Source of the DNA: Planococcus rifietoensis
Lineage (GTDB): Bacteria > Bacillota > Bacilli > Bacillales_A > Planococcaceae
Assembly (NCBI RefSeq): GCF_001465795.2
Contig: NZ_CP013659.2
Location: 824,501 to 888,500 of the forward strand
Direction: 5' to 3'
Length of the DNA stretch: 64,000 bases
In this document: in pieces, positions 19,340 through 29,727 of the stretch
Layout: every line of letters begins with the position of its first letter
How positions within the stretch are numbered: position 1 is the stretch's first letter
Notes under the pieces: generated by a model
The model's input: the letters and a program-made list of their open reading frames with translations, nothing else
Database searches by the model: none
Told to the model about the DNA's origin: nothing
Position numbers and translations under genes: made by a program

Positions 19340-20266
19340 ATGGGACAAGTAACAGTGAAACAAGTAATGGAGATGTTCGGCTTGAAACTGATCAGCGGCC
19401 AAGAAGGCATCGGGCGCCATATTGCCATCAGTGATATTTCAAGACCGGGACTGGAAATGGCAGGTTATTTCACCCATTATCCTGCAAACCGCATGCAATT
19501 GCTCGGAAAAACGGAACTATCGTTTTTTGCCATGCTGAAACCGGAAGAACGGCTAGACCGAATGATGAAACTGTGTGCGGAGGATACGCCCGCCATCATC
19601 GTCTCCCACGGTGTCGATGTGCCGGAGGAATTGGTCATTGCCTCTTCCGAAAAACACGTGCCGGTGCTCGGGACGAATATGACCACCACCCGCTTCTCGA
19701 GTTTGCTGACGAACTTTCTAGAAAGCCGTCTCGCTCCGACGACCGCTGTACATGGCGTGCTGGTCGATATTTACGGCATCGGTGTACTCATCACCGGAAA
19801 AAGCGGCGTCGGGAAAAGTGAAACCGCATTGGAACTCGTCAAGAAAGGCCATCGCCTCGTAGCGGATGATTGCGTGGAGATCCGCCAAGAAGGCGAAAGT
19901 ACGCTTGTCGGACATCCGCCGAAGCTGATTGAGTATCTTCTCGAAATTCGCGGTGTCGGCATCATCGACATTATGACTTTATTCGGAGCGAGTGCCGTAC
20001 GTAACTTTAAGCGTATTTCACTTGTCATTGATCTCGAGATTTGGGATCAAGATAAAACTTATGACCGTCTCGGCCTAGAGGAAGAGACGATGAAAATCAT
20101 TGATACGGATGTGACGAAGCTAACGATTCCTGTACGCCCAGGACGCAACCTTTCTGTCATTATCGAAGTAGCCGCGATGAATTACCGCCTGAAACGGATG
20201 GGGGTCAATGCCGCTGAGGAATTCTCCAAGCGGCTTGATGATGTAATCGCACAAGATACAAATTAA
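19340..20266 (+). CDS. hprK: HPr kinase/phosphorylase
   Basis: HprK (308 aa) phosphorylates and dephosphorylates Ser46 of HPr and Crh, linking glycolytic state to catabolite repression. The P-loop is GKSGVGKS (residues 153-160), then LVADDCVEI, and the family signature is [20 protein letters not shown]. The frame opens at 19310, but MGQVTVKQ at 19340 with GAGGGG upstream is the better start. A weak promoter (TTCAAT 19235, TAAAAT 19257) is visible. It heads hprK-lgt-yvoD-ppaX-yvoF; its substrate Crh is encoded at 35.9 kb. Confidence 0.95.
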   Translation: MGQVTVKQVMEMFGLKLISGQEGIGRHIAISDISRPGLEMAGYFTHYPANRMQLLGKTELSFFAMLKPEERLDRMMKLCAEDTPAIIVSHGVDVPEELVIASSEKHVPVLGTNMTTTRFSSLLTNFLESRLAPTTAVHGVLVDIYGIGVLITGKSGVGKSETALELVKKGHRLVADDCVEIRQEGESTLVGHPPKLIEYLLEIRGVGIIDIMTLFGASAVRNFKRISLVIDLEIWDQDKTYDRLGLEEETMKIIDTDVTKLTIPVRPGRNLSVIIEVAAMNYRLKRMGVNAAEEFSKRLDDVIAQDTN

Positions 20267-20287
20267 GCGAATGGGAAGGTGCATTAT

Positions 20288-21100
20288 ATGTATTCAGTTT
20301 TAGCAGCGATCGATCCGGTGGCGTTTTCAATTGGGCCGATCGATGTCCGGTGGTATGGCGTCATCATTGCGACCGGCATCGTCATCGCATTTCTCGTCGG
20401 CCAAAAAGAAATGGTCAAGCGCGGCTTGCATCCGGATTATCTGACCGATCTATTGATCTGGGCGGTGCCACTCGCCATTGTCGGCGCGCGTATTTATTAT
20501 GTGATGTTCGAATGGGAAAATTATAAAGACCAGCCCGCCCAAATCATCGCCATCTGGAATGGCGGGATTGCGATACACGGGGCGTTGATTGCTTCGGTCA
20601 TCGTCGCCTATATATTCACGAAACGCCGCAATACGCCGTTTTTGAAAGTGGCGGATATTTTGGCGCCAAGTATTTTAATCGGACAAGCGATTGGGCGCTG
20701 GGGCAATTTCATCAACCAGGAAGCGCATGGCGGAGAAGTCTCTCGCCAGTTTCTTGAGAATCTGTTCATTCCCGACTGGATCATCAATCATATGTACATA
20801 GACGGAGCTTATTATCACCCAACCTTCCTCTACGAATCGATGTGGAGCTTGGTGGGAATCATAATCTTGCTGCTGCTCCGAAAAGCTAATTTGGTGCGCG
20901 GCGAAATGTTCTTCTTCTATATGATTTGGTATTCAGTCGGCCGTTTCTTCATTGAAGGAATGCGCACTGACAGCTTGTATGTCATTGGCGAATTGCGCGC
21001 TGCACAACTTGTATCGGTCATCGCGATCGTTATTGGGCTTGCGTTCATCATCTACCGACGCGTGGCCATCAAAAACCCACCGCGCTATTTGGATAAATAA
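20288..21100 (+). CDS. lgt: Prolipoprotein diacylglyceryl transferase
   Basis: Lgt (270 aa) moves diacylglycerol from phosphatidylglycerol to the lipobox Cys of prolipoproteins. It is a polytopic membrane protein with about seven helices. The signature is IGRWGNFINQEAHGG, and the conserved HGALI motif is present (GGIAIHGALIAS). The frame also opens at a GTG (20279), but GGAAGGTG is well spaced for the ATG at 20288. Confidence 0.95.
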   Translation: MYSVLAAIDPVAFSIGPIDVRWYGVIIATGIVIAFLVGQKEMVKRGLHPDYLTDLLIWAVPLAIVGARIYYVMFEWENYKDQPAQIIAIWNGGIAIHGALIASVIVAYIFTKRRNTPFLKVADILAPSILIGQAIGRWGNFINQEAHGGEVSRQFLENLFIPDWIINHMYIDGAYYHPTFLYESMWSLVGIIILLLLRKANLVRGEMFFFYMIWYSVGRFFIEGMRTDSLYVIGELRAAQLVSVIAIVIGLAFIIYRRVAIKNPPRYLDK

Positions 21101-21119
21101 CTAGGAAAGAAGAGATTGA

Positions 21120-22055
21120 ATGTCGACAGTGAAAAATGGCTTGAAAGCCGGATTAAAGACTACGTGGTCACTCGGGAAAATCATTTTCCCGATTACTTTG
21201 CTCATCACCATGCTGCAATTCACGCCGGTATTGCCATTTATCATCGATTTAATCGCACCGGTCATGGGGATATTCGGCCTGAGCGGCGAAGCGGCCGTTC
21301 CGCTTGTGCTCGGCAACGCGCTCAATTTGTATGCCGGAATCGCCGGAATTTTATCGCTTGAACTGACCGTGAAAGAAGTATTCATCCTGGCGGTCATGTT
21401 ATCGTTCTCCCATAACATCTTTATCGAAACCGGCGTCGCCTTGAAAGTCGGCGTCCGTTTGTGGGTCGTCTTGGTGGTGCGTTTCGGTCTTGCGGCTTTG
21501 TCCGGCATCTTAATTAACTTATTCTGGTCGGGTGGCGGGGAAATTGCGCAATATGGCTTTGCGCCTGAAGTCGCCGCTGCGCCGGAAACATGGCTTGGCA
21601 TCTTCTTGCTCGGCTTGGAAAAAGCAAGTTTTGGTGTGCTTCAGCTGGCGATGATTGTCATCCCGCTTATGCTGATGATCCAACTATTGAAAGATCGCCA
21701 TTATTTGCAGAAAATCTCAAATATGATGGGGCCGCTCACTAAGCTGATCGGCGTCGAGAAAAACGCCTCATTGACGCTCGCCTCCGGATTGATTTTCGGA
21801 TTGGCGATGGGAGCAGGTGTGATGATCCAAGCAGTTCAGGAAGACGGCGTCAGCCGGAAAGATGCGACACTCGCCTTTATCTTCCTGGTGGCATGCCACG
21901 CGATTGTCGAGGATACCTTGATTTTCATTCCGCTTGGCATCCCGATTTGGCCGCTGCTGCTGATTCGCGTCATCACCGCCCTCGCCTTGACGATATTCAT
22001 CTCTTACCTATGGCGTCGGGCTGAAGACAATCGGAAGGAAGTGCTCTCTACATGA
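21120..22055 (+). CDS. Nucleoside-recognition (Gate) domain membrane protein, YvoD-like
   Basis: Polytopic membrane protein of 311 aa with two Gate-type halves (GNALNLYAGIAGILSLE and ASGLIFGLAMGAGVMIQ). It matches B. subtilis YvoD in length and position between lgt and ppaX. Gate domains occur in nucleoside transporters and spore maturation proteins, but substrate and function of this one are unknown. The stop overlaps the ppaX start by 4 nt. Confidence 0.82.
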   Translation: MSTVKNGLKAGLKTTWSLGKIIFPITLLITMLQFTPVLPFIIDLIAPVMGIFGLSGEAAVPLVLGNALNLYAGIAGILSLELTVKEVFILAVMLSFSHNIFIETGVALKVGVRLWVVLVVRFGLAALSGILINLFWSGGGEIAQYGFAPEVAAAPETWLGIFLLGLEKASFGVLQLAMIVIPLMLMIQLLKDRHYLQKISNMMGPLTKLIGVEKNASLTLASGLIFGLAMGAGVMIQAVQEDGVSRKDATLAFIFLVACHAIVEDTLIFIPLGIPIWPLLLIRVITALALTIFISYLWRRAEDNRKEVLST

Positions 22056-22705
22056 ACAAAGATATAACGACTTTATTGTTTGATTTTGATGGAACTTTGC
22101 TCGATACGAATGAATTGATCATCCAGACATTCCTGTCGGTGCTCGGTGAACATTTTCCGGGCGAATACGGACGGGAAGATGTCTTGCATTTTATCGGCCC
22201 TTCATTGGAACAGACCTTTACAAAAATCGCACCGGGCAAAGTCAACGAACTGAGCGATCAGTACCGCCGCCTAAACCGGACGCTCCATGACGAGTTGGTG
22301 TCTGAATACGACGGAGTTGCAGAAACTTTGCGGACGTTGAAATCCAGAGGCTTGAAAATGGCGATCGTTTCCACTAAACGGGAAGAAACGATCTTGCACG
22401 GCTTGAAGTTGATGGGCGTGCACGATGTGTTCGATGTCTTGGTGGCATTGGATCATGTGCAGAACCCGAAGCCGCATCCCGAGCCGCTTGAACTGGCATT
22501 GCGTTTATTGGAAGCGGATCAGCAAGAGGCCTTGATGATCGGTGATAATTCACATGACATCGAAGGCGGCAAAAATGCCGGCGTCCGCACAGCGGGCGTC
22601 GCATGGACTGCAAAAGGAGAAGAGTTTTTAGCGAGCTTTGAACCGGATTTCATGCTGCAACATATTTCCGACCTGTTGGAATTGACGAAGGCGGGCGTAA
22701 GATGA
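22052..22705 (+). CDS. ppaX: Pyrophosphatase PpaX (HAD superfamily)
   Basis: HAD hydrolase of 217 aa with nucleophile motif DFDGTLLDT, motif II VSTKR and motif III/IV KPHPEP..MIGDNSHDIEGG. PpaX hydrolyses the pyrophosphate released when HprK/P dephosphorylates HPr-Ser-P by phosphorolysis, which explains its operon with hprK. Coupled by 4-nt overlaps to the genes on both sides. Confidence 0.9.
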   Translation: MNKDITTLLFDFDGTLLDTNELIIQTFLSVLGEHFPGEYGREDVLHFIGPSLEQTFTKIAPGKVNELSDQYRRLNRTLHDELVSEYDGVAETLRTLKSRGLKMAIVSTKREETILHGLKLMGVHDVFDVLVALDHVQNPKPHPEPLELALRLLEADQQEALMIGDNSHDIEGGKNAGVRTAGVAWTAKGEEFLASFEPDFMLQHISDLLELTKAGVR

Positions 22706-23214
22706 GACGCACCGAGCGATATCCTGTTGAAGGAGCAAATTCGCTTTGGCATATCTACAAAACCGTGCCGTTCTGGAAAGTCGCGAAAAACTTTCTGGTC
22801 CTCCAGACGGCCCGCTATACGCCGTTTTTGCCGATGAAAAACTGGCTGTATCGCCAATTTCTTGGCATGAAGGTCGGCAAGGAAACGTCATTTGCGCTGA
22901 TGGTCATGCCCGATGTTATGTTTCCGGAACGCATACAGGTAGGTGATAATACCGTCATCGGCTATAATACGACCATTCTTGCGCACGAATACTTGATTGA
23001 AGAATACCGGCTCGGCGACGTCTTGATCGGCGACCGTGTCATGATCGGAGCAAACAGTACGATTTTGCCCGGCATCAAGATTGGGGATGGCGCCATTGTC
23101 TCCGCTGCCACGCTCGTCCATAAAGATGTACCGGCTGGAGCTTTCGTCGGCGGCAATCCGATGAAAATCATCTATACAGCCGAAGAAATGGCCGATCGAC
23201 AAGCAAAATCCTGA
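22702..23214 (+). CDS. Left-handed beta-helix acyltransferase, YvoF-like
   Basis: Hexapeptide-repeat acetyltransferase of 170 aa. The repeats run from about residue 70 (IQVGDNTVIGYNTTILA) to 155 (IGANSTILPGIKIGDGAIVSAATLV), with the usual C-terminal GGNPMKII. Acyl acceptor unknown. Last gene of the hprK operon; its stop lies inside the terminator stem. Confidence 0.85.
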   Translation: MRRTERYPVEGANSLWHIYKTVPFWKVAKNFLVLQTARYTPFLPMKNWLYRQFLGMKVGKETSFALMVMPDVMFPERIQVGDNTVIGYNTTILAHEYLIEEYRLGDVLIGDRVMIGANSTILPGIKIGDGAIVSAATLVHKDVPAGAFVGGNPMKIIYTAEEMADRQAKS

Positions 23215-23240
23215 AAGCTCAGTGCTTTCAGGATTTTTTA
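23205..23240 (+). terminator. Terminator of hprK-yvoF operon
   Basis: The 14-bp stem AAAATCCTGAAAGC/GCTTTCAGGATTTT is followed by Ts. Confidence 0.9.
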
Positions 23241-23252
23241 TATCCTCCTTGC

Positions 23253-23324
23253 TTGACGAGCCAAAGCGGCTTGCGCTAAAATAAGAATCACTTTAACGAT
23301 TCATCACTCTAGCGAACTAAAGTG
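23253..23324 (+). promoter_or_regulatory. Histidine operon promoter and palindromic operator
   Basis: The promoter is TTGACG (23253-23258), 18 bp, TAAAAT (23277-23282). Downstream of the expected start point is a 20-bp imperfect palindrome CACTCTAGCGAACTAAAGTG (23305-23324; arms CACTYTAG/CTARAGTG, spacer CGAA), with another half-site CACTTTAA at 23289-23296. A repressor acting as roadblock or on the promoter edge is likely. The TrpR-family HisR (YerC/YecD) proposed for Bacillales his genes is the first candidate; that assignment is inference. No T-box leader is seen. Confidence 0.7.
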
Positions 23325-23353
23325 AAATAACCGATAATAGGAAGTGTTCAACG

Positions 23354-24517
23354 ATGACCATCGAAATGTTTGAAAAACCATTAGGCATGCGTGACGATTT
23401 TCCTTTAATTGCAAAGCAAAAAGCAGATTTAAGAAAACAAGGCACTCAATTGATCGAGCGGGCAGGGTATGAACTGCTGCAAACGCCGACTTTGGAATAC
23501 TACGAAACGATCGGGAAGATCTCCGCGATTTCAGATGACGCGTTATTCAAGCTGCTCGATAGCCAAGGTAAGACGCTCGTCTTGCGGCCGGATATGACAT
23601 CCCCGATCGCACGGGTTGCGGCATCGAAATTATTGCGTGAAAAAATGCCGATCCGTCTCGGCTATTATTCCAATGTGTTCCGTGCGCAAAAGCGCGAAGG
23701 CGGACGCCCTGCAGAATTCGAGCAGATGGGCGTCGAGTTGATTGGCGATGATTCCCTTTATGCGGATGCGGAAGTGATCAGCCTGGCTTGGGATATTCTG
23801 AAGGAATTGGGCGTTGGTTCTGCCCGCACCGTCATCGGGCACACGAGGCTGCTTGAACTGATATTGGCAGATTTCGGGCTGGATGCGGAACAAAGCGGCA
23901 AAGTGCGTGAACTGTTTGTCGCGAAGAACGGTGTAGGGGTCGAGCAATTGGCAAAAGAGCTGCCGATCCCTGAAGGCAAACTGGCATCGTTCCTGAAATT
24001 GATGCAGGCAACAACAGTAGCTGATTGGAAACAGTGGATCAACGAAGAAAACGAAGAACAACGCGAGCTTTACCGCGACATGGAGCGCCTTGAACAATTG
24101 CTTGGACGCAATGGACTCGGGGATGCAGTCACTTTCGATATTTCCTTCAGCAGCCACATGACGTATTACACAGGATTGGTGTTCGAGTTCTACGGAGCCG
24201 GCAGTGGATTTCCACTCGGCAGCGGTGGGCGCTATGACGGCTTGATGGAACAGTTTGGCTTGCAGGTCGGCGCGACCGGATTTGGGTTGCGGGTCGACCG
24301 TTTGCTGGAATCGGTAGCACCTGAAAAAGCAGAGCAACCGCACACATTGATCTTATTCGATGAACAAAACGAGCAATATGCATTCGATAAAGCACAACAA
24401 CTAAGAAATTCAGGGAAACGAGTGACCTTGCAGTATGCACCGGCCGTTAAAGCGCTGGAGCCATTCACTGCCTTGTTCACCGAAGTCATCAGAGGGGAGG
24501 AGCTGCACAATGGATGA
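23354..24517 (+). CDS. hisZ: ATP phosphoribosyltransferase regulatory subunit
   Basis: HisZ (387 aa) is a histidyl-tRNA-synthetase-like protein without aminoacylation activity that joins the short HisG to give the active, histidine-inhibited first enzyme of the pathway. It shows class II synthetase motifs 1 and 2 ([37 protein letters not shown]) and a motif 3-like region ([14 protein letters not shown]). First gene of the operon; hisG overlaps its end by 8 nt. Confidence 0.94.
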   Translation: MTIEMFEKPLGMRDDFPLIAKQKADLRKQGTQLIERAGYELLQTPTLEYYETIGKISAISDDALFKLLDSQGKTLVLRPDMTSPIARVAASKLLREKMPIRLGYYSNVFRAQKREGGRPAEFEQMGVELIGDDSLYADAEVISLAWDILKELGVGSARTVIGHTRLLELILADFGLDAEQSGKVRELFVAKNGVGVEQLAKELPIPEGKLASFLKLMQATTVADWKQWINEENEEQRELYRDMERLEQLLGRNGLGDAVTFDISFSSHMTYYTGLVFEFYGAGSGFPLGSGGRYDGLMEQFGLQVGATGFGLRVDRLLESVAPEKAEQPHTLILFDEQNEQYAFDKAQQLRNSGKRVTLQYAPAVKALEPFTALFTEVIRGEELHNG

Positions 24518-25136
24518 ATTGACGATTGCCATGCCAAAGGGCAGAATCTTTGAAGAAGCCTATGAACTATTAGTCGGTGCGGGGTATGACCTGCCAAAAG
24601 AGCTCGACGACTCGCGCAAGCTGATCGTCGAAGCGCCGAATGAAAAATTCCGCTTTATTCTGGCGAAGCCGATGGATGTGCCGACTTATGTTGAGCACGG
24701 GGTAGCGGATATCGGCATTGCCGGAAAAGATGTCTTGCTCGAGCACGATAGAGACGTACACGAATTATTGGACCTCGGCATCAGCGCATGCTATATCGCG
24801 ACGGCCGGGTTGCCAGATACGGAAATGGACGAAGTGACGCCGCGCATTGCGACGAAATATCCGGCGGTGGCTTCACATTATTACCGCAGCAAAGGCGAAC
24901 AAGTCGAGATCATCGAATTGAACGGCTCAATCGAATTGGCGCCGTTGATCGGCTTGTCCGACCGCATCGTTGACATCGTGTCGACCGGGCGTACGTTGAA
25001 AGACAATGGCCTGGTGGAATATGAGAAAATCGCGGACATCACGTCGCGTCTCATCGCGAATCCCGTAAGCTATCGTTTGAAGCAACAGCGCATTACGGAA
25101 TTGGTCGATAAACTGCGTGAGCAGGTGGGACGATGA
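24510..25136 (+). CDS. hisG: ATP phosphoribosyltransferase, short form
   Basis: HisG (208 aa) condenses ATP and PRPP in step 1. It is the short form lacking the C-terminal regulatory domain, consistent with the adjacent hisZ. The PRPP-binding signature is [29 protein letters not shown] (positions about 24913-25000). The open frame runs back to 24435; [12 protein letters not shown] at 24510 with GGGGAGG upstream is the start. Confidence 0.95.
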   Translation: MDELTIAMPKGRIFEEAYELLVGAGYDLPKELDDSRKLIVEAPNEKFRFILAKPMDVPTYVEHGVADIGIAGKDVLLEHDRDVHELLDLGISACYIATAGLPDTEMDEVTPRIATKYPAVASHYYRSKGEQVEIIELNGSIELAPLIGLSDRIVDIVSTGRTLKDNGLVEYEKIADITSRLIANPVSYRLKQQRITELVDKLREQVGR

Positions 25137-26416
25137 ACATCCAGCGCCTGACAGATGAACTGTCGATTCGGCGCCAATTAGCCGACGGCACGGATCAGCA
25201 ATTGCAAGCGGTAAAAGAGATCATTCAAGCGGTGCGTACAGAAGGAGACGCCGCGTTGTTCCGCTTTTCAAAAAAATGGGACAAAGCGGAGTTGTCTGCA
25301 TTAAAGGTGACGCCAGAAGAAATCCAGCAAGCAGCGGAGCGTTTTGATCCCCAACTGCTGGCTGACCTGACAGAAGCGGCGGACAATATCCGCAGCTATC
25401 ACGAAGGCCAACAGCAACAAGGCTATCGCCGGGACCGTGCGGACGGGTCGTATGTCGCCCAGCGCGTCACAGCAATCGAATCGGCCGGATTGTATGTTCC
25501 AGGCGGCACAGCGGCCTATCCATCTTCCGTCTTAATGAACGTCATTCCGGCACAAGTCGCCGGAGTCGGGCGCATCGTCGTTGTATCCCCGCCTGATAGC
25601 GAAGGGAATTTATCGGATGGCGTGCTTGTTGCAGCGCATATCCTTGGCATTGAAGAACTATATAAAACTGGCGGGGCACAGGCAATCGCGGCACTCGCTT
25701 ACGGCACGGAATCGATCCAACCGGTCGATAAGATTACCGGGCCCGGCAATATTTTCGTGGCGCTTGCAAAACGCGAAGTGAACGGAGACGTCGCGATCGA
25801 CATGATCGCAGGTCCGAGCGAAATTGCCATTATTGCCGATGATAGCGCATATGCGGATGAAGTGGCGGCGGATTTATTATCCCAAGCAGAGCACGATCCG
25901 CTGGCAAGTGCTGTATTATTGACAGAGAGCCGTGCGCTTGCCGAACAAGTCGCTGAGCAAGTGAAAAGCCAATTGACCACTTTGCCGCGCGAAGCGATTG
26001 CCGCGGCGTCGATCCGTGACCACGGCGCCATCTATGTAGCGGACAACCGCGCTGATTTGATCCGTGCTGCCAATCAATTGGCTCCAGAGCATTTGGAGAT
26101 CATGACAGAAGATGCGGAAGCGGTAGCGGAACAAATCGATCACGCCGGCGCGATTTTTATCGGCCGTTATTCATCGGAACCGATCGGCGATTATTTTGCC
26201 GGCACGAACCATGTCTTGCCGACCAATAGCACGGCGCGCTTTTCAAGTGCTTTGTCCGTCTATGATTTTGTTAAACGGACGAGCATCGTCCATTACAGCG
26301 AGCAGGCATGGCGTGAAAATCAAGAAAAAATTGCAAGGCTCGCACGGCTAGAAGACCTCGAAGCACACGCACGTGCAGTCGAATCGCGCGCTTGGAAAAA
26401 GGAGAGTCAATCATGA
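25133..26416 (+). CDS. hisD: Histidinol dehydrogenase
   Basis: HisD (427 aa) carries out the two last NAD-dependent oxidations from histidinol to histidine. The nucleotide-site region is [21 protein letters not shown]; zinc and catalytic motifs are in [22 protein letters not shown] and the conserved [10 protein letters not shown]. Overlaps hisG by 4 nt and hisB by 4 nt. Confidence 0.96.
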   Translation: MNIQRLTDELSIRRQLADGTDQQLQAVKEIIQAVRTEGDAALFRFSKKWDKAELSALKVTPEEIQQAAERFDPQLLADLTEAADNIRSYHEGQQQQGYRRDRADGSYVAQRVTAIESAGLYVPGGTAAYPSSVLMNVIPAQVAGVGRIVVVSPPDSEGNLSDGVLVAAHILGIEELYKTGGAQAIAALAYGTESIQPVDKITGPGNIFVALAKREVNGDVAIDMIAGPSEIAIIADDSAYADEVAADLLSQAEHDPLASAVLLTESRALAEQVAEQVKSQLTTLPREAIAAASIRDHGAIYVADNRADLIRAANQLAPEHLEIMTEDAEAVAEQIDHAGAIFIGRYSSEPIGDYFAGTNHVLPTNSTARFSSALSVYDFVKRTSIVHYSEQAWRENQEKIARLARLEDLEAHARAVESRAWKKESQS

Positions 26417-27000
26417 GGAAATCGGACATTACGCGAAAAACCAATGAAACGGAAATTGCCGTCAGCTTCTCACTCGATGGAAAAGGGCAGGCGGATATCA
26501 ATACAGGAGTGCCATTCATGGACCATATGCTGGATCTTTTCATCAAGCATGGCCAGTTCGACGGGCGTATCCACGCAAATGGCGATACCCACATCGACGA
26601 TCACCATACGACAGAAGACATCGGCATCGTCCTTGGCCAGGCCGTGCTTGAAGCGTTAGGCGATAAAAAAGGCTTGCGCCGCTACGGCAACGCTTTTGTG
26701 CCGATGGATGATGCGCTCGCGCAAGTGGTCATCGATTGCTCGAACCGCCCTCACCTGGAATTCCGGGGAGATATCCCGAACGCCAAAGTCGGCGCATTCG
26801 ATACGGAACTGGTCCATGAATTTCTGTGGAAGTTTGCGTTGGAATCACGTATGAACGTCCACGTCATCGTCCATTACGGACGCAATACGCACCACATCAT
26901 CGAAGCGGTTTTCAAGGCGCTTGCCCGCGCGCTCGATGACGCGACGATGATCGACCCGCGTGTAGAAGGCGTCCCGTCGACAAAGGGGCTTTTAACATGA
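26413..27000 (+). CDS. hisB: Imidazoleglycerol-phosphate dehydratase
   Basis: HisB (195 aa) is the monofunctional dehydratase of step 6, with no fused phosphatase domain. Metal-binding motifs are the two His-rich sites FMDHMLDLFIKHG/DDHHTTED and YGRNTHHIIEAVFKALARAL. The frame opens at 26392; ATG 26413, which overlaps the hisD stop and follows AAAAGGAGAG, is the start. Confidence 0.95.
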   Translation: MRKSDITRKTNETEIAVSFSLDGKGQADINTGVPFMDHMLDLFIKHGQFDGRIHANGDTHIDDHHTTEDIGIVLGQAVLEALGDKKGLRRYGNAFVPMDDALAQVVIDCSNRPHLEFRGDIPNAKVGAFDTELVHEFLWKFALESRMNVHVIVHYGRNTHHIIEAVFKALARALDDATMIDPRVEGVPSTKGLLT

Positions 27001-27626
27001 TCGTTGGCATCATTGATTACGGCATGGGCAATTTATTCAGCGTCGAACAGGCATTGAAAAAACTGGAATGCACCGTCATCACCTCAGATGATGCACAAGT
27101 CTTGGCGGAAGCGGATGCGATTTTGCTTCCAGGTGTCGGCGCTTTTCCGGATGCCATGAAGCGCTTGGAGGAGAAAGGCTTAGCCGAATTCATCCGTTCG
27201 CTTCCGGAGCAGAAGATTCCGTTGCTCGGGATTTGCCTCGGCATGCAATTATTATATGAAGACAGTGAAGAAGGCAGGCAGGTCAATGGGCTTGGTTTAT
27301 TGAAGGGCCATATCCGGCGCTTTCCGAAAGGCGATTACCGCATCCCGCATATGGGATGGAACCGCCTGAACTTCACACAACAGCCGTACTGGCTTGAAGA
27401 TGTACTGGAAGATACACATGTTTATTTTGTCCACTCGTTTTTGGCGACGGAGACGGATCGTGCAGAAGTCTTCGCGACAGCTGAATACGGCGGGCTTGAA
27501 GTGCCGGGTGTTGTCGGCGGCGGATTGATTACGGGGATGCAATTCCATCCGGAAAAATCGGGCGAGTTCGGACATTATTTATTGGCGCAGTGGATTGCAA
27601 ATGTCAGGGGGGATTTTCATGAGTGA
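26997..27626 (+). CDS. hisH: Imidazole glycerol phosphate synthase, glutaminase subunit
   Basis: HisH (209 aa) is a class I glutamine amidotransferase. The nucleophile Cys is in GICLGMQLLYEDSEEG, the oxyanion region in PGVGAF, and catalytic His and Glu in GMQFHPEKSG. It supplies ammonia to HisF. Overlaps hisB and hisA. Confidence 0.95.
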   Translation: MIVGIIDYGMGNLFSVEQALKKLECTVITSDDAQVLAEADAILLPGVGAFPDAMKRLEEKGLAEFIRSLPEQKIPLLGICLGMQLLYEDSEEGRQVNGLGLLKGHIRRFPKGDYRIPHMGWNRLNFTQQPYWLEDVLEDTHVYFVHSFLATETDRAEVFATAEYGGLEVPGVVGGGLITGMQFHPEKSGEFGHYLLAQWIANVRGDFHE

Positions 27627-28347
27627 ATTTCAAATTTATCCGGCGATCGACTTGAGGGGCGGAAAATGCGTCCGATTGTTCCAAGGCGATTATGGCCAGG
27701 AGACGGTCTATGCGGATTCGCCTGTTGAAATGGCGAAAAGTTTTGTGGAAGCCGGGGCTAAGTGGATCCATATGGTCGATTTGGACGGCGCGAAAGACGG
27801 CAGCCGCATTAACGATCAAGTGGTCATCGAAGCGGCGAAGCTCAATGCCAACATCCAAGTGGGCGGCGGCATCCGCAGCCGTGAAGACATCAACCATTAT
27901 TTATCGAATGGCGTTTCCCGTGTCATTATCGGAAGTTTGGCTGTAAGGGAGCCAGAACTGGTGGCGTCATTTATCGAAGAGTTCGGCGCAGAGCGGATCG
28001 TTATCGGCATCGATGCCAAAGACGGGATGGCGGCGACAGAAGGATGGATTGAAACTTCCCATAAGCCGGCATCTGAAGTGGCCGCTTACTTTGCTTCAAA
28101 AGGGGCGAAGCATTTCATCTATACCGATATCTCGACAGATGGCACACTTGCCGGCCCGAATATCGACGCCAACCGGAAGCTCGTCGCCGATGACGCTTCG
28201 CAAGTCATTGTATCGGGCGGCATCGGAACGCTCGATGATGTGAAACAGGTCAAGCAAGCGGCTGGTGACAGCCCAATTGCTGGACTCATCATCGGCAAAG
28301 CGTTGTATGAAAACCGCTTCACCCTTGAGGAGGCGCTGTCATGCTGA
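27619..28347 (+). CDS. hisA: ProFAR isomerase (HisA)
   Basis: HisA (242 aa) is a beta/alpha-barrel that isomerises ProFAR to PRFAR. The catalytic Asp is in the N-terminal [14 protein letters not shown], a second Asp in [14 protein letters not shown]; phosphate-binding motifs are GGGIRS and SGGIGTLDD. The open frame begins at 27595, but [12 protein letters not shown] at 27619 follows CAGGGGGGAT and is the start. Confidence 0.95.
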   Translation: MSEFQIYPAIDLRGGKCVRLFQGDYGQETVYADSPVEMAKSFVEAGAKWIHMVDLDGAKDGSRINDQVVIEAAKLNANIQVGGGIRSREDINHYLSNGVSRVIIGSLAVREPELVASFIEEFGAERIVIGIDAKDGMAATEGWIETSHKPASEVAAYFASKGAKHFIYTDISTDGTLAGPNIDANRKLVADDASQVIVSGGIGTLDDVKQVKQAAGDSPIAGLIIGKALYENRFTLEEALSC

Positions 28348-29093
28348 CCAAACGCATCATCCCGTGCCTGGACGTTAAAGAAGGGCGTGTCGTCAAAGGC
28401 GTGAGCTTTGTGGAACTTCGTGATGCAGGAGACCCTGTGGAACTTGCTAAATTCTATGATGAACAAGGCGCGGATGAATTGGTCTTCCTGGACATTTCCG
28501 CTTCCCATGAAGGCAAAGAGACGATGGTCGAAGTGGTGCGCATTGTCGCCACTGAACTATCGATTCCCTTTACCGTGGGCGGGGGCATCCGGACGCTTGA
28601 TGATATGAAACGCATGCTGCGTGCAGGGGCGGATAAAGTCTCTTTGAATACAGCAGCGCTCGACCGGCCGGAACTGATCAAAGAAGGCGCAGATTTCTTC
28701 GGATCGCAGTGCATCGTCGTCGCTATCGACGCGAAAAGAAACGGCGATAGCTGGGACGTCTACACGCACGGAGGCCGTAACCGGACCGAATGGGATGCGA
28801 TCGAATGGGCGAAAAAAGCGGTCGCTTTAGGGGCTGGGGAATTGCTTTTGACCAGCATGGACAGCGATGGCCAGAAAGACGGATTCGATGTCGAACTTAC
28901 CAAGGCGGTGCGTGATGCTGTCGAAGTGCCTGTCATCGCAAGCGGCGGTGCAGGAAACCGTGAGCATTTCCAGCAAGTATTCGAACAGGCAGATGCAGAT
29001 GCTGCTCTTGCGGCATCGATCTTCCATTATAAAGAAACGAGCGTTAGAGAAGTGAAACAGTATCTGCAGCGAGAAGGAGTGAATGTCCGGTGA
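28341..29093 (+). CDS. hisF: Imidazole glycerol phosphate synthase, cyclase subunit
   Basis: HisF (250 aa) is a beta/alpha-barrel cyclase with catalytic Asp in [15 protein letters not shown] and the second Asp in [15 protein letters not shown]. Phosphate-binding loops are GGGIRTL and ASGGAGN. It works in complex with HisH. Overlaps hisA by 7 nt and hisI by 4 nt. Confidence 0.96.
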   Translation: MLTKRIIPCLDVKEGRVVKGVSFVELRDAGDPVELAKFYDEQGADELVFLDISASHEGKETMVEVVRIVATELSIPFTVGGGIRTLDDMKRMLRAGADKVSLNTAALDRPELIKEGADFFGSQCIVVAIDAKRNGDSWDVYTHGGRNRTEWDAIEWAKKAVALGAGELLLTSMDSDGQKDGFDVELTKAVRDAVEVPVIASGGAGNREHFQQVFEQADADAALAASIFHYKETSVREVKQYLQREGVNVR

Positions 29094-29713
29094 CAAATGT
29101 GAAATACGACGAAAATGGGTTAGTACCAGTCATATTGCAAGATGCAACTACAAAACAAGTGTTGACTTTGGCTTATGCCAATGAAGAAGCGGTTACGCGC
29201 ACAATCGACACGAAAGAAACCTGGCTGTATTCAAGAAGCCGCCAAGAACTTTGGAATAAAGGAGCAACCAGCGGCAATACGCAGCGCATCCAATCCGTAC
29301 AAATTGATTGCGACGGTGATTCCTTGATTTATGAAGTGATCCCGAACGGCCCGGCCTGCCATACAGGAGAGGCAAGCTGTTTCCATGAAACATTGGCAGG
29401 GGAACGCACGGCCTCAGCATCAGACATGATTACCGAGCTCAGCGCGTTGATCAAACAACGCGAAACCGATATGCCGGAAGGCGCCTATACAACCTACCTG
29501 TTTGAAGAAGGCGTCGATAAAATCTGTAAGAAAGTCGGGGAAGAAGCAGCAGAAGTCATTATCGCTGCGAAAAACCGAGATGCGCGTGAATTGGCAACGG
29601 AAAGCGCAGACCTGCTTTACCACTTGCTCGTATTGCTGCAGGAACAGAAAGTTGATTTCAAAGAAGTGACGGGTGTGCTCGAAGAACGACACGCGGCAAA
29701 AAAGGACAAGTAA
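29090..29713 (+). CDS. hisI: Bifunctional phosphoribosyl-AMP cyclohydrolase/phosphoribosyl-ATP pyrophosphatase
   Basis: Fused HisIE (207 aa) for steps 2 and 3. The N-terminal cyclohydrolase half has [16 protein letters not shown], the metal motif DCDGDS and Cys in [10 protein letters not shown]. The C-terminal pyrophosphatase half has the [13 protein letters not shown] helix and [16 protein letters not shown] start, overlapping hisF. Last gene of the operon; no perfect terminator follows, only a small hairpin at 29755-29779. Confidence 0.95.
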   Translation: MTNVKYDENGLVPVILQDATTKQVLTLAYANEEAVTRTIDTKETWLYSRSRQELWNKGATSGNTQRIQSVQIDCDGDSLIYEVIPNGPACHTGEASCFHETLAGERTASASDMITELSALIKQRETDMPEGAYTTYLFEEGVDKICKKVGEEAAEVIIAAKNRDARELATESADLLYHLLVLLQEQKVDFKEVTGVLEERHAAKKDK

Positions 29714-29727
29714 ATAATAGGGAAATA

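Noticed and set aside
23240..23353. T-box or histidine leader-peptide attenuator upstream of hisZ
   Set aside because: No T-box core sequence, specifier hairpin or His-rich short frame; the palindrome explains the region better.
22271..24597. Several long minus-strand reading frames opposite ppaX, yvoF and hisZ
   Set aside because: They are shadows of well-supported genes, a result of codon bias, and lack ribosome sites or recognisable motifs.
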